Assembly: GCA_949299165.1 (NCBI GenBank)
Contig: CASFZJ010000008.1
Coordinates: 1 to 55,224, forward strand
From: an uncultured bacterium
Lineage (GTDB): Bacteria > Bacillota_I > Bacilli_A > RFN20 > CAG-826
DNA: 55,224 nt
Reading direction: 5' to 3'
Both the position numbers and the translations under genes were made by a program. Positions within the stretch are counted from its first letter, which is position 1. Every line of letters begins with the position of its first letter. Shown here one piece after another: positions 15,120 through 23,268 of the stretch. The notes beneath the pieces were generated by a model. It was not told the DNA's origin and made no database searches. It saw nothing but the letters and a program-made list of their open reading frames with translations.

Positions 15120-16395
15120 AATTATCGGAGCAGGTCTTGCCGGCACTGAAGCTGCAAATTTTTTAGCTAATCTCGGCTATAAAGTTGATTTATACGAGAA
15201 AAGACCTCTTGTAAAATCACCTGCTCATCATACAGATTTATTTGGCGAACTAGTTTGTTCTAATTCTTTAAAAAGCAAAAAAAGTGATAACGCTTGTGGA
15301 ATCTTAAAAGAAGAAATTAATCTTTTAGGCTCTTTAATGATGGAAGCAAGTCGAGTAAGCGAAGTTCCAGCTGGAGATAGTTTAGCGGTTGACCGCACAC
15401 TTTTTGCTGAATATATCACGAAAAAGATTAAAGAAAACAAGAACATAACAATTCATTATGAAGATGTTGAATCGCTTGATCCATGTGAGGGATATACTTT
15501 AATTTGCACAGGACCTTTAACTGAAGGCACATTATTAAACGAAATTAATCGTATTTCTGGCGAAAAATCGTCAGGTTTTTTTGATGCAAGCGCACCAATA
15601 ATTTATAAAAATTCAATCGATTTTTCTAAAGTTTTTGTTAAAGGCAGATATAATCAAGGTGAAGAAGGTTACATCAATTGTCCAATGCAAAAAGACGAAT
15701 ATATTCGCTTTTATAATGAATTAATTAATGCTAAAAAGGCACCATTACATGATTTTGATACCGAATATTTTGAAGGTTGTTTGCCGGTTGAAGTTATTGC
15801 TTCGCGTGGTGTAGATACATTGCGTTTTGGCCCATTAAAACCAAAAGGCTTAGAACATAATGGCGAAGAGTTTTATGCTGTCGTTCAATTAAGACAAGAT
15901 GATTTAATTGGTGATTTTTATAACATGGTTGGTTTTCAAACTAATTTGACCTATCCTGAACAAAAAAGAGTCTTTTCGATGATTCCAGGATTAGAAAATG
16001 CTAAATTTGCTCGTTATGGTTTGATGCATCGAAATTCTTACGTTTACGCTCCGAAAGTTTTAAATAGTGATTTAAGTATGAAAAAAGCGCCAAATATTTT
16101 TATTTGTGGTCAATTATCTGGCGTAGAAGGATATGTAGAAAGTTCAGCTTCAGGCTTACTTGCTGCTTACTATCTTTTACAAAGACTTAATCAACTTGAA
16201 TTTAAAGAATTATCATTTTATTCTGTTTTAGGCTCTTTAGTTAGATATATCACACATACTGGTGCAAATAATTTTTCACCAATGAATGCAAATTTTGGAA
16301 TTGTATATAAAGCAAATAAAGATCCAAAAGATATTGTTAGAGATAGGGCGTTAAATTATATCGAAAAATTTAAAGCTTATTGCCATGGAAATTGA
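15103..16395 (+). CDS. trmFO: Folate/FAD-dependent tRNA methyltransferase TrmFO
   Basis: TrmFO (430 residues) makes m5U54 in tRNA using methylenetetrahydrofolate. The FAD-binding start IIGAGLAGTEAANFLANLG is followed by CSNSLKSKK (nucleophile cysteine region) and, late in the protein, FICGQLSGVEGYVESSASGL and THTGANNFSPMNANFGI. ATG 15103 gives the normal N-terminus; a TTG at 15085 is possible but less likely. It overlaps topA, and xerC begins inside its last codons, matching the topA-gid-codV order. Confidence 0.96.
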   Translation: MAPKIKIIGAGLAGTEAANFLANLGYKVDLYEKRPLVKSPAHHTDLFGELVCSNSLKSKKSDNACGILKEEINLLGSLMMEASRVSEVPAGDSLAVDRTLFAEYITKKIKENKNITIHYEDVESLDPCEGYTLICTGPLTEGTLLNEINRISGEKSSGFFDASAPIIYKNSIDFSKVFVKGRYNQGEEGYINCPMQKDEYIRFYNELINAKKAPLHDFDTEYFEGCLPVEVIASRGVDTLRFGPLKPKGLEHNGEEFYAVVQLRQDDLIGDFYNMVGFQTNLTYPEQKRVFSMIPGLENAKFARYGLMHRNSYVYAPKVLNSDLSMKKAPNIFICGQLSGVEGYVESSASGLLAAYYLLQRLNQLEFKELSFYSVLGSLVRYITHTGANNFSPMNANFGIVYKANKDPKDIVRDRALNYIEKFKAYCHGN

Positions 16396-17305
16396 TTACG
16401 TTCAAGAATTTTATAACTTTTTAAAATACGAACTAAATATGTCTGAAAATACGGTAAAATCCTATATTTTCGATGTAAATTTATTCATGAATTTCCTAGA
16501 AAAAGAAGGAATTGATTTAAAAAGTGTAGACAAAAACGTAATTCGAAATTGGATGACTGAAAGACTTGAACACACGACATATCGTGGAAATTTAGAAGGC
16601 GAAAGAAGTTTAGCAAGACGAATTTGTTCGTTGAAAAAGTATTTTAAATTTTTACTAAACAAAAAATACATTTCTGAGAATCCGTTTATTTCGATAACTT
16701 CACCTAAAAAAAGAATCAAAAATCCAGATGTTTTATATGCAAAACAAGTTGCAGAGTTATTAAAAGCAAATCGAGAAAGAACTGATGAACTTGCAAGTCG
16801 AGACCAGGCTCTTTTAGAAATAATGTACTGTAGTGGTTTACGTTGTTCTGAAGTTACTGGACTTACAATTACTCAAATTGATTTTCATAGCAGAACAATT
16901 TTGCTTAAAGGTAAAGGCGGAAAAGAAAGAGTGGTGCCTTTTTCTGAAAATTGTAAGGAATATTTATTAGATTATGCTAAAAATCTACGTAAAAAATTAG
17001 AACAGTTAGCCGGGGAAAGAACAAATTATTTCTTTTTAAATTCAAAAGGAAAGAAATTAACAAATCGTGGACTTGAATATATTATCGAAAGTATAAGCAA
17101 AAAAGCTGGTTTAAGTTTAGGATTTAGTTTACATCCACATGTTTTGCGACACTCTTTTGCAACAAATCTTTTAGAAAACGGAGCTGATTTAAGAGTCATT
17201 CAAGAACTATTAGGTCATTCATCAATTAATACAACTCAAATTTATACACATGTTTCTAAAGAAAATTTAAAATCGCAATATGATGAATTTTTTCCAAAAA
17301 AGTAA
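16385..17305 (+). CDS. xerC: Tyrosine recombinase XerC/CodV-like
   Basis: A 306-residue Xer-type recombinase for chromosome dimer resolution. It has an N-terminal SAM-like core-binding domain (ENTVKSYIFDVNLFMNFL) and a catalytic domain with GLRCSEVTGL (Arg), GKGGKERVVPF (Lys), HVLRHSFATNLLENGADLRV (His-x-x-Arg, shown from HVLRH) and the nucleophile in INTTQIYTHVS. It overlaps trmFO by 11 nt. In B. subtilis codV is followed by hslV, hslU and codY, all absent here. Confidence 0.92.
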   Translation: MEIDYVQEFYNFLKYELNMSENTVKSYIFDVNLFMNFLEKEGIDLKSVDKNVIRNWMTERLEHTTYRGNLEGERSLARRICSLKKYFKFLLNKKYISENPFISITSPKKRIKNPDVLYAKQVAELLKANRERTDELASRDQALLEIMYCSGLRCSEVTGLTITQIDFHSRTILLKGKGGKERVVPFSENCKEYLLDYAKNLRKKLEQLAGERTNYFFLNSKGKKLTNRGLEYIIESISKKAGLSLGFSLHPHVLRHSFATNLLENGADLRVIQELLGHSSINTTQIYTHVSKENLKSQYDEFFPKK

Positions 17306-17513
17306 AATGAGAAAAAGAGACTTTTTTGCATTTTTCCTAGGGAATTTTTCATTTTTTCCAAGAATTTTTAATAAAATAGTACTTTTTGTGATTTTTCCCA
17401 GAAATTTGATAATATTTCCCAAGTTTTTTAAAAAGATATATATTTTTAGGGATTTTCGTTGAAAATATTGCTAAAAGTAGGGTTTTTGACATTTTTAAAT
17501 TTTTATTTTTTTC
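17306..17513. other. AT-rich intergenic stretch before the rpsB promoter
   Basis: About 200 bases of T-rich sequence with several imperfect repeats of TTTTTCC(C)A(G/A)GAATTT. Short ORFs on both strands here have no coding features. No convincing terminator for xerC was found. A TTGACA at ~17486 has no -10 at usable spacing. Confidence 0.5.
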
Positions 17514-17543
17514 TTGTTTCAAAGCATGAAATTGCGATATAAT
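17514..17543 (+). promoter_or_regulatory. Promoter of rpsB-tsf
   Basis: TTGTTT (17514-17519), 18 bases, TATAAT (17538-17543); start predicted near 17550. Confidence 0.65.
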
Positions 17544-17549
17544 AAATAG

Positions 17550-17661
17550 ACTTTTGCGGACGCAAAAGAATACACACATTATGGATTCATTTTCCGAGTC
17601 TGATTTTTCAGGGAAAATGTTCGAAGTAATGGAGGTTTTAACAAATTGGAGGTAGCCCTAA
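17550..17661 (+). promoter_or_regulatory. Structured 5' leader of rpsB
   Basis: The transcript would begin with a perfect hairpin, CTTTTGCG (17551-17558) GA CGCAAAAG (17561-17568). A second stem pairs CATTTTCC (from ~17588) with GGAAAATG (to ~17619). GGAGG precedes ATG 17662. This could be an S2-autoregulatory leader or simply an RNA-stabilising 5' hairpin; I cannot assign a family. Confidence 0.5.
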
Positions 17662-18678
17662 ATGGCAGAAGAAAAAACAGTCGCTAACCTCAGCGAAGAA
17701 AAAGTAGAGGAAACAAAAGAAGCAAATATCATGGAAACAATCGTTCATGATGAAAATGCTGAAGTCGTTACATTAAGAAAATTACTTGAAGCTGGAGTTC
17801 ATTATGGCCATCAAACCAAAAGATGGAATCCAAAAATGAAACCTTACATCTATTGCGCAAGAAATGGTATTTATCTTATCGATTTAAACAAATCAAAATC
17901 AGCTTTAACAGATGCTTATAAGAAACTTGAAAGTATCGTTTTAGATGGTGGTAAAGTTTTAATCGTCGGCACAAAAGATAACGTTAAAGAAATCGTTAAA
18001 GAAGAAGCAGAAAGAAGTGGTTCTTTCTACATCACAAATAGATGGTTAGGTGGTATCTTAACAAACTTCAAGACAATTCAAACAAGAATTAGAAGATTAA
18101 AAGATTTAGAAAGTGCTCAAGAAGATGGTTCTTGGGAAAAACTTCCTAAAAAAGAAGTTATCGCTTTAAACAAAGAAAAAGAAAAATTAGCTAAGAACCT
18201 CGAAGGCATTAAAGAAATGAGAAAAATTCCTAATGCTTTAGTTGTTGTTGACCCAACTGTTGAATATAACGCAGTTAGAGAAGCTAATAAATTAAATATC
18301 CCTGTCTTTGCAATTTGTGATACAAACTGTGATCCAGATGGAATTGACTATGTCATCCCAGGAAATGATGATGCAACAAAATCAGTTAAACTTATCATTG
18401 GTATTTTAAATGATGCTGTTGTTGAAGCTAAAGGTGGTATCGCTGAAGTCGCATTTGCTAAAGATGAAGGTGAAGCTTTAACTATGAAAGATGCTATTAG
18501 ACAAGCTGATAGAGAAAACGCTTTAAGACTTGCTGCTAGAAGAGAAATGCAAAGAGAAAAACTCGAAAGAGAAAAAGCAAGAAGAGAATCATTCCTTGCT
18601 AGACAACAAGCAGCTCAACAAGCACAAAGCGTCGAAAACAAAAAAGAAGAAAAACCAGCTGAAGAAAAAGCTGAATAG
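17662..18678 (+). CDS. rpsB: 30S ribosomal protein S2, extended at both ends
   Basis: S2 core begins VTLRKLLEAGVHYGHQTKRW near residue 36 and contains NRWLGGILTNFKTI and VPVFAICDTN-type segments. At 338 residues it is about 90 longer than typical S2: an acidic N-terminal tail of ~35 residues and a C-terminal helical, charged extension (REMQREKLEREKARRESF... ending in a KE-rich tail). Similar extensions occur in some Mollicute-related S2 proteins. The start is fixed by GGAGG 10 bases upstream. First gene of the rpsB-tsf operon. Confidence 0.95.
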   Translation: MAEEKTVANLSEEKVEETKEANIMETIVHDENAEVVTLRKLLEAGVHYGHQTKRWNPKMKPYIYCARNGIYLIDLNKSKSALTDAYKKLESIVLDGGKVLIVGTKDNVKEIVKEEAERSGSFYITNRWLGGILTNFKTIQTRIRRLKDLESAQEDGSWEKLPKKEVIALNKEKEKLAKNLEGIKEMRKIPNALVVVDPTVEYNAVREANKLNIPVFAICDTNCDPDGIDYVIPGNDDATKSVKLIIGILNDAVVEAKGGIAEVAFAKDEGEALTMKDAIRQADRENALRLAARREMQREKLEREKARRESFLARQQAAQQAQSVENKKEEKPAEEKAE

Positions 18679-18690
18679 TGGAGAGTAATT

Positions 18691-19563
18691 ATGGCAGTTA
18701 ATGTTGAATTAATTAAAATATTACGTGATAGAACAGGCGCAGGCATTATGGATTGTAAAAATGCTTTAGCTGCTTGTGAAAATGATGTCGACAAAGCTTG
18801 CGATTGGTTAAGAGAAAAAGGTATTGCAAAACAAGCTAAAAAAGCTGATAGAATTGCAGCTGAAGGTTTAGTTGTTATCCATACTTGCGAAAAATGTGGA
18901 AAAGCTTCAATCGTTGAAGTTAACTGTGAAACAGATTTCGTTTCTCACGCTGATCCATTCAAAGAATTAGTTGAAAACTGTGCTAAAGTTGTTTTAAAGA
19001 ATGATTGCAAAACTGTTGAAGAAGCAGTCGCTGCAACTCAAACAGATTTCACAAACGCAACAGTCAAACTTGGTGAAAAATTAAGCTTCAGAAGATTTGA
19101 TGTTGTTGAACCAACAGGCGATGAAAAGATTTATTCTTACATCCATATGGGTGGTAAAATTGGAGTTTTAGTCCTTCTTGCTAAAGAAGATGCAGAACTT
19201 GGAAAAGGTCTTGCAATGCACATTGCTGCTAATAACCCAAAATTTGTCCACTTTGAAGACATCCCAGCTGCTCAAATCGAAAACGAAAAGAATATTCAAA
19301 TTGAAGCATGCAAAAACGATCCAAAACTTGCTAACAAACCAGAAGTAGCATTAAAGAAAATCGTTGAAGGTAAAGTTAATAAATTCTTCTCTGAATCAGT
19401 TTTAGATGAACAATCTTACTTACTCGATCCAGAAAAGACTGTTGCTCAAGCTTTAAAAGAAAAAGGTAACAGCGTTGTTAAATTCATCCGTTACCAAGTT
19501 GGTGAAGGTATCGAAAAAAGAGTTGATAACTTCGCTGAAGAAGTTGCAAAACAAGCTCAATAA
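18691..19563 (+). CDS. tsf: Elongation factor Ts
   Basis: EF-Ts (290 residues) recycles EF-Tu-GDP. The N-terminal UBA-like domain with LRDRTGAGIMDCKNAL and the CETDFV motif (ASIVEVNCETDFVSHADPF) identify it; the core and C-terminal coil follow. A CEKCGK pair of cysteines appears before the TDFV motif. It lies 12 bases after rpsB and is followed by a strong terminator. Confidence 0.97.
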   Translation: MAVNVELIKILRDRTGAGIMDCKNALAACENDVDKACDWLREKGIAKQAKKADRIAAEGLVVIHTCEKCGKASIVEVNCETDFVSHADPFKELVENCAKVVLKNDCKTVEEAVAATQTDFTNATVKLGEKLSFRRFDVVEPTGDEKIYSYIHMGGKIGVLVLLAKEDAELGKGLAMHIAANNPKFVHFEDIPAAQIENEKNIQIEACKNDPKLANKPEVALKKIVEGKVNKFFSESVLDEQSYLLDPEKTVAQALKEKGNSVVKFIRYQVGEGIEKRVDNFAEEVAKQAQ

Positions 19564-19576
19564 CTTTAATTATGAT

Positions 19577-19612
19577 AAATCCGCTTCGAGTAATCCTCTT
19601 AGCGGATTTTTT
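19577..19612 (+). terminator. Intrinsic terminator of rpsB-tsf
   Basis: AATCCGCT (19578-19585) pairs with AGCGGATT (19601-19608), followed by a T-run. Confidence 0.93.
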
Positions 19613-19675
19613 CTATAAAAAATTCACATTTTTATAGACTTTTTTGCTAAATTTTGCCCATTTTTATTTGCTTTT

Positions 19676-19684
19676 TGATATAAT
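19676..19684 (+). promoter_or_regulatory. Extended -10 promoter of pyrH, predicted leaderless
   Basis: TGA TATAAT (19676-19684) ends six bases before the pyrH ATG (19691); a start seven bases past the -10 would fall on the A of ATG. A weak -35, TTGCCC at 19654-19659, gives a 19-base spacer. There is no Shine-Dalgarno sequence. Confidence 0.6.
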
Positions 19685-19690
19685 TTTTTT

Positions 19691-20416
19691 ATGGAAAATT
19701 TTAAATACAACCGAGTTATTTTAAAAATCAGTGGTGAAGCTATTGAAGACGACTCTTCTCGTCTTATTTTAAGTGCTACAAAATTAAACAACATTGGTAA
19801 ATTAATTAAAACGTTAGTTGGCTTCGGAATTAAAGTTGGCGTTGTTTGTGGCGCAGGAAATATTTTTAGAGGGCGAATTGCTGAAGAAGCAGGAATCGAT
19901 TCAATTGATGGCGATTATATGGGAATGATTGGAACAGTCATTAACTTAAAAGCAATATCAAGTATTTTAAATAAATATGAAGTTCCTAATTTACTTATGA
20001 GCTCACTTGAAGTAGAAGACGTCGCAAAAAAATATAATCTTGAAGAAGCGCGAAATGCTTATGATTCTGGCACAGTTGTTTTATTTGCAGGTGGCTTAGG
20101 TCGCCCTAAAATTACAACCGATACAACGGTTGCTAAGCGTGCAATAGAGATGAACGCTGAAGTAATTCTTGCAGGGAAAAATGGCGTAGATGGCGTTTAT
20201 ACAAGTGATCCAAATAAAAATAAAGATGCAAAATTTATCAAAGAAACAAATTATCAACATGTCCTTGATTTAAATTTAAAAGTCATGGACAAAGAAGCGA
20301 TTGAGCTTTTAAAAGATACAAGTGTTGTAACACGAGTATTCTCAATGGAAGATTTAGAAAATTTTGTTAAAGTCATCAAGGGAGATGATTTTGGCACAAC
20401 AATAAAGAAGGAGTAA
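19691..20416 (+). CDS. pyrH: Uridylate kinase PyrH
   Basis: UMP kinase (241 residues) of the amino-acid-kinase fold: VILKISGEAI at the start, GVVCGAGNIFRG, LFAGGLGRPKITTDTTVAKRA (in two parts: LFAGGLGRP, TTDTTVAKRA) and KNGVDGVYTSDP. It starts a pyrH-frr-cdsA-dxr-rseP-polC run with gaps of a few bases or overlaps. The mRNA seems to start at its ATG. Confidence 0.97.
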   Translation: MENFKYNRVILKISGEAIEDDSSRLILSATKLNNIGKLIKTLVGFGIKVGVVCGAGNIFRGRIAEEAGIDSIDGDYMGMIGTVINLKAISSILNKYEVPNLLMSSLEVEDVAKKYNLEEARNAYDSGTVVLFAGGLGRPKITTDTTVAKRAIEMNAEVILAGKNGVDGVYTSDPNKNKDAKFIKETNYQHVLDLNLKVMDKEAIELLKDTSVVTRVFSMEDLENFVKVIKGDDFGTTIKKE

Positions 20417-20419
20417 ACT

Positions 20420-20962
20420 ATGGATATTTTAGATGAAGTAAAAGAAAGGATGGAAAAATCCGTCGAATCATTAAGAGCTAATCTTAATACTTTAAGAACT
20501 GGTAGAGCAAATGCTGCTTTACTTGATAACTTATATTGCGATTATTATGGCGAAAAAATGTTAGTTAACCAAATCGCAGCAGTTAAAGTTCCTGAACCAA
20601 GACAACTTTTAATTATGCCTTATGATGCAGGAGATATTAAAGCAATTGTTGCTGCAATTAATGCTAGTGAAATTGGAATTAATCCAGTTGTTGATGGAAA
20701 ACAAATTAGACTCATCATCCCTGCATTAACTGAAGATAGAAGAAAAGAACTTGGTAAAAAAGCTAAAGGATATGGTGAAGAAACTAAAGTCGCTGTAAGA
20801 AACATCCGTCGTGATGCTATGGATAAAATTAAAAAAGATGAATCTTACACTGAAGATACTCTTAAAAAAGAAGAAGATGCTATTCAAAAATTAACTGATC
20901 AATATATCAAAAAGATTGATGAAGTTGTAAAAGAAAAAGATAGCGAAATCATGTCTATTTAA
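20420..20962 (+). CDS. frr: Ribosome recycling factor
   Basis: RRF (180 residues), which with EF-G splits post-termination ribosomes. Characteristic segments are SLRANLNTLRTGRANAALLD, VPEPRQLLIMPYD and LTEDRRKELGKKAKGYGEETK (split here at GEETK). AAGGAG precedes the ATG three bases after pyrH. B. subtilis has uppS next; here cdsA follows immediately. Confidence 0.97.
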   Translation: MDILDEVKERMEKSVESLRANLNTLRTGRANAALLDNLYCDYYGEKMLVNQIAAVKVPEPRQLLIMPYDAGDIKAIVAAINASEIGINPVVDGKQIRLIIPALTEDRRKELGKKAKGYGEETKVAVRNIRRDAMDKIKKDESYTEDTLKKEEDAIQKLTDQYIKKIDEVVKEKDSEIMSI

Positions 20963-20964
20963 CA

Positions 20965-22104
20965 ATGGCTGATCTAGAAAAAGAAACTAATAAAGATAAT
21001 GCTCTCACAACTGATCTTGAAGAAGAAAACAAAGCTAATTCAAGACTCACAAAAAAGCAGCATTACATGAACAATCTAAATTTAGATACTAAGAATTCTA
21101 TGAAAAATAGAATTCTTGTAAGTATCCTTTTAGTTTTAATTTGCGTTCCTTGCATTATTGTTGGGAACTATGTTTTTGCTGCACTCATTCTTCTGGCTGC
21201 TTCAATTGCATGTCACGAAATAATCAAAGCTCCTCAATCAATTGAAAGAAAATTTTCAAATCTCATTTATATCTTCTCATATTTCATGATGATTGCTTTG
21301 ATTGGATGGGTTATTGTGAAAAATAACCTCGTAGAACTGGCACGAAATCCAAATAATTTTGTTTTTGATCTCTCGTCTCAATTCTATGGACCCCGTATCT
21401 CATTGACTTGCTTTTTTATCTGTATGACATTTTTCTTTATTAATGTTTTATTTGATAAAAATTTCTCAATTCAAGATGCATTTTATTTTATAACGATGCT
21501 TTTTATTGTTTCACTTGGTTTTCAATCGATTCTTTATTTAAGATATTGTCCATTTACTTATTCAAGTCTTGTAAGTGGAAGCGGAGGTCAAACATGGAAT
21601 TATTACGAGGCACCATATTATTTTAGATATGGCCAATCAATGCTTCTTATTTTCTACATGTTAATTGGCACATGCATGAATGATGTTGGAGCTTATTTTA
21701 TTGGTGTTTTATTTGGAAAACACAAAATGAGTCCACGTATTTCACCTAAAAAGACATATGAAGGTTTAATTGGTGGAATTGTTATTTCATTTATTTTTAG
21801 TGCTTTGTTTGCGCTTATTTTAGATTTATGTGGCGTTCCAATTCTTGCTGGAATTCTTGATATTAATCATTTCTATAACGTAATTGTTTTAAGTATTTTG
21901 ATGCCTATATTTGGCGTATTTGGTGATCTTATTTTTTCAGCAATTAAAAGACATTTCAAAATTAAAGATTTTGGCACAGCACTTAAAAGTCATGGTGGAA
22001 TATTAGATAGACTCGATTCAATTTTAATTGTTTCAATTATGCTTTCATTATTTATTGAAGTAATGTCTCTTAATTGGAATTTTATGTCTAATGGTATTTA
22101 TTAA
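20965..22104 (+). CDS. cdsA: Phosphatidate cytidylyltransferase CdsA
   Basis: CDP-diacylglycerol synthase (379 residues), an integral membrane enzyme of phospholipid synthesis. Its C-terminal signature includes NDVGAYFIGVLFGKHKMSPR, ISPKKTYEGLIGG and SHGGILDRLDS. About eight membrane helices follow a ~48-residue charged cytoplasmic tail, which makes it ~100 residues longer than B. subtilis CdsA. It starts two bases after frr; uppS is missing. Confidence 0.95.
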   Translation: MADLEKETNKDNALTTDLEEENKANSRLTKKQHYMNNLNLDTKNSMKNRILVSILLVLICVPCIIVGNYVFAALILLAASIACHEIIKAPQSIERKFSNLIYIFSYFMMIALIGWVIVKNNLVELARNPNNFVFDLSSQFYGPRISLTCFFICMTFFFINVLFDKNFSIQDAFYFITMLFIVSLGFQSILYLRYCPFTYSSLVSGSGGQTWNYYEAPYYFRYGQSMLLIFYMLIGTCMNDVGAYFIGVLFGKHKMSPRISPKKTYEGLIGGIVISFIFSALFALILDLCGVPILAGILDINHFYNVIVLSILMPIFGVFGDLIFSAIKRHFKIKDFGTALKSHGGILDRLDSILIVSIMLSLFIEVMSLNWNFMSNGIY

Positions 22105-22107
22105 AAG

Positions 22108-23268
22108 ATGAAAAATGTCTTACTTCTTGGAGCTAGTGGCTCAATTGGCACTCAAACAATTGAGGTAATTTTAAAGAATAAAGATAGTTTTGCTTTATCT
22201 GGAATTTCAGTTGGCGAAAGAGTTGAAATAATTGATGAATTAATCAAAAACCTTGCAAATCTCAACTATTTTTGTGTAAAAAACGAAAAAGACTACTTAA
22301 AATTTAAGTTAAAATATCCTGAAAAACACTTTTATTTTGGTGATGAAGGACTTATAAAAATTATTAATGAATGTCCATGCGATATGGTCGTAAATGCACT
22401 TATTGGTTTTGTTGGTTTTTTACCTAGTGTTGAATCTTTAAAACTAAATAAAATTTTGTGTTTATCAAATAAGGAAAGCTTAGTAGTAGGTGGTGAAATC
22501 ATAAATAAACTTATAGCTGAAGGAAAAGGAAAACTTTATCCGATTGATTCAGAGCACGTTGCAATTGCTAAATGTTTATATGGAAAAAATATAAATGATG
22601 TTAAAAAGATTTTAATCACAGCAAGTGGTGGTCCATTTTTCTTTTTAGATAAAGAAAAATTTAAAGATATTACGCCAAGTGATGCTTTAAAACACCCAAC
22701 CTGGTCAATGGGAAGAAAAATTACAATCGATAGTTCAACTATGATGAATAAATGCTTTGAAATTATTGAGGCACATTATTTATTTAAGGTTGATGCAAGT
22801 AAAATTGAGCCTGTTGTTGACAGAAAAAGTCACGTTCACTCAATGGTTAAAATGAAAAATGATGATATCTATCTTCAAGTTGGACCAAGTGATATGAAAC
22901 TTCCAATATCTTACGCCTTGCATGAAGGTAAACCAGATACAAGCGAAGGTTTTATAGATGTTGAAAAAAACACATTCGATAATTATACTTTTTATCCTAT
23001 GGATTATGAAAAATTTCCACTTATTAATTACGCTTATGAATGTTTAAAGAAAAAAGGAAATTATGGTGCGGCACTAAACGCAGCAAACGAAGTATTAGTT
23101 GACAGTTTCTTAAATAACAAAATTAAATATAACACCATAAGCGAAATTCTTGATAAAATTATGAAAGTGTTTTCTTATATAAAAGAAGTCAATATTAATG
23201 ATTTAATTGAAACTGATAAAAAAGTGAGAGAACTAACGAAGGAATATATTAAAGAGTATGCAAATTAA
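22108..23268 (+). CDS. dxr: 1-deoxy-D-xylulose-5-phosphate reductoisomerase
   Basis: Dxr (386 residues) catalyses the committed step of the MEP isoprenoid pathway. NADPH-binding LLGASGSIGTQTIEVI at the start, NKESLVVGG, DSEHVAIAKCL, LITASGGPFF and PTWSMGRKITIDSSTMMNK (given from PTWSMG) are family motifs. Codons ~47-56 lie over a copy of the ~30-bp interspersed repeat (22245-22274, antisense), encoding KNLANLNYF. It overlaps rseP by 11 nt. Confidence 0.96.
   Translation: MKNVLLLGASGSIGTQTIEVILKNKDSFALSGISVGERVEIIDELIKNLANLNYFCVKNEKDYLKFKLKYPEKHFYFGDEGLIKIINECPCDMVVNALIGFVGFLPSVESLKLNKILCLSNKESLVVGGEIINKLIAEGKGKLYPIDSEHVAIAKCLYGKNINDVKKILITASGGPFFFLDKEKFKDITPSDALKHPTWSMGRKITIDSSTMMNKCFEIIEAHYLFKVDASKIEPVVDRKSHVHSMVKMKNDDIYLQVGPSDMKLPISYALHEGKPDTSEGFIDVEKNTFDNYTFYPMDYEKFPLINYAYECLKKKGNYGAALNAANEVLVDSFLNNKIKYNTISEILDKIMKVFSYIKEVNINDLIETDKKVRELTKEYIKEYAN
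22245..22274 (-). repeat. Interspersed ~30-bp repeat inside dxr
   Basis: CCTTGCAAATCTCAACTATT and flanking bases match intergenic copies at 49128-49157 and 6761-6797 (reverse strand), each 28 of 30 positions. This is the only copy seen inside a coding region and the only one antisense to its gene. Confidence 0.7.
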
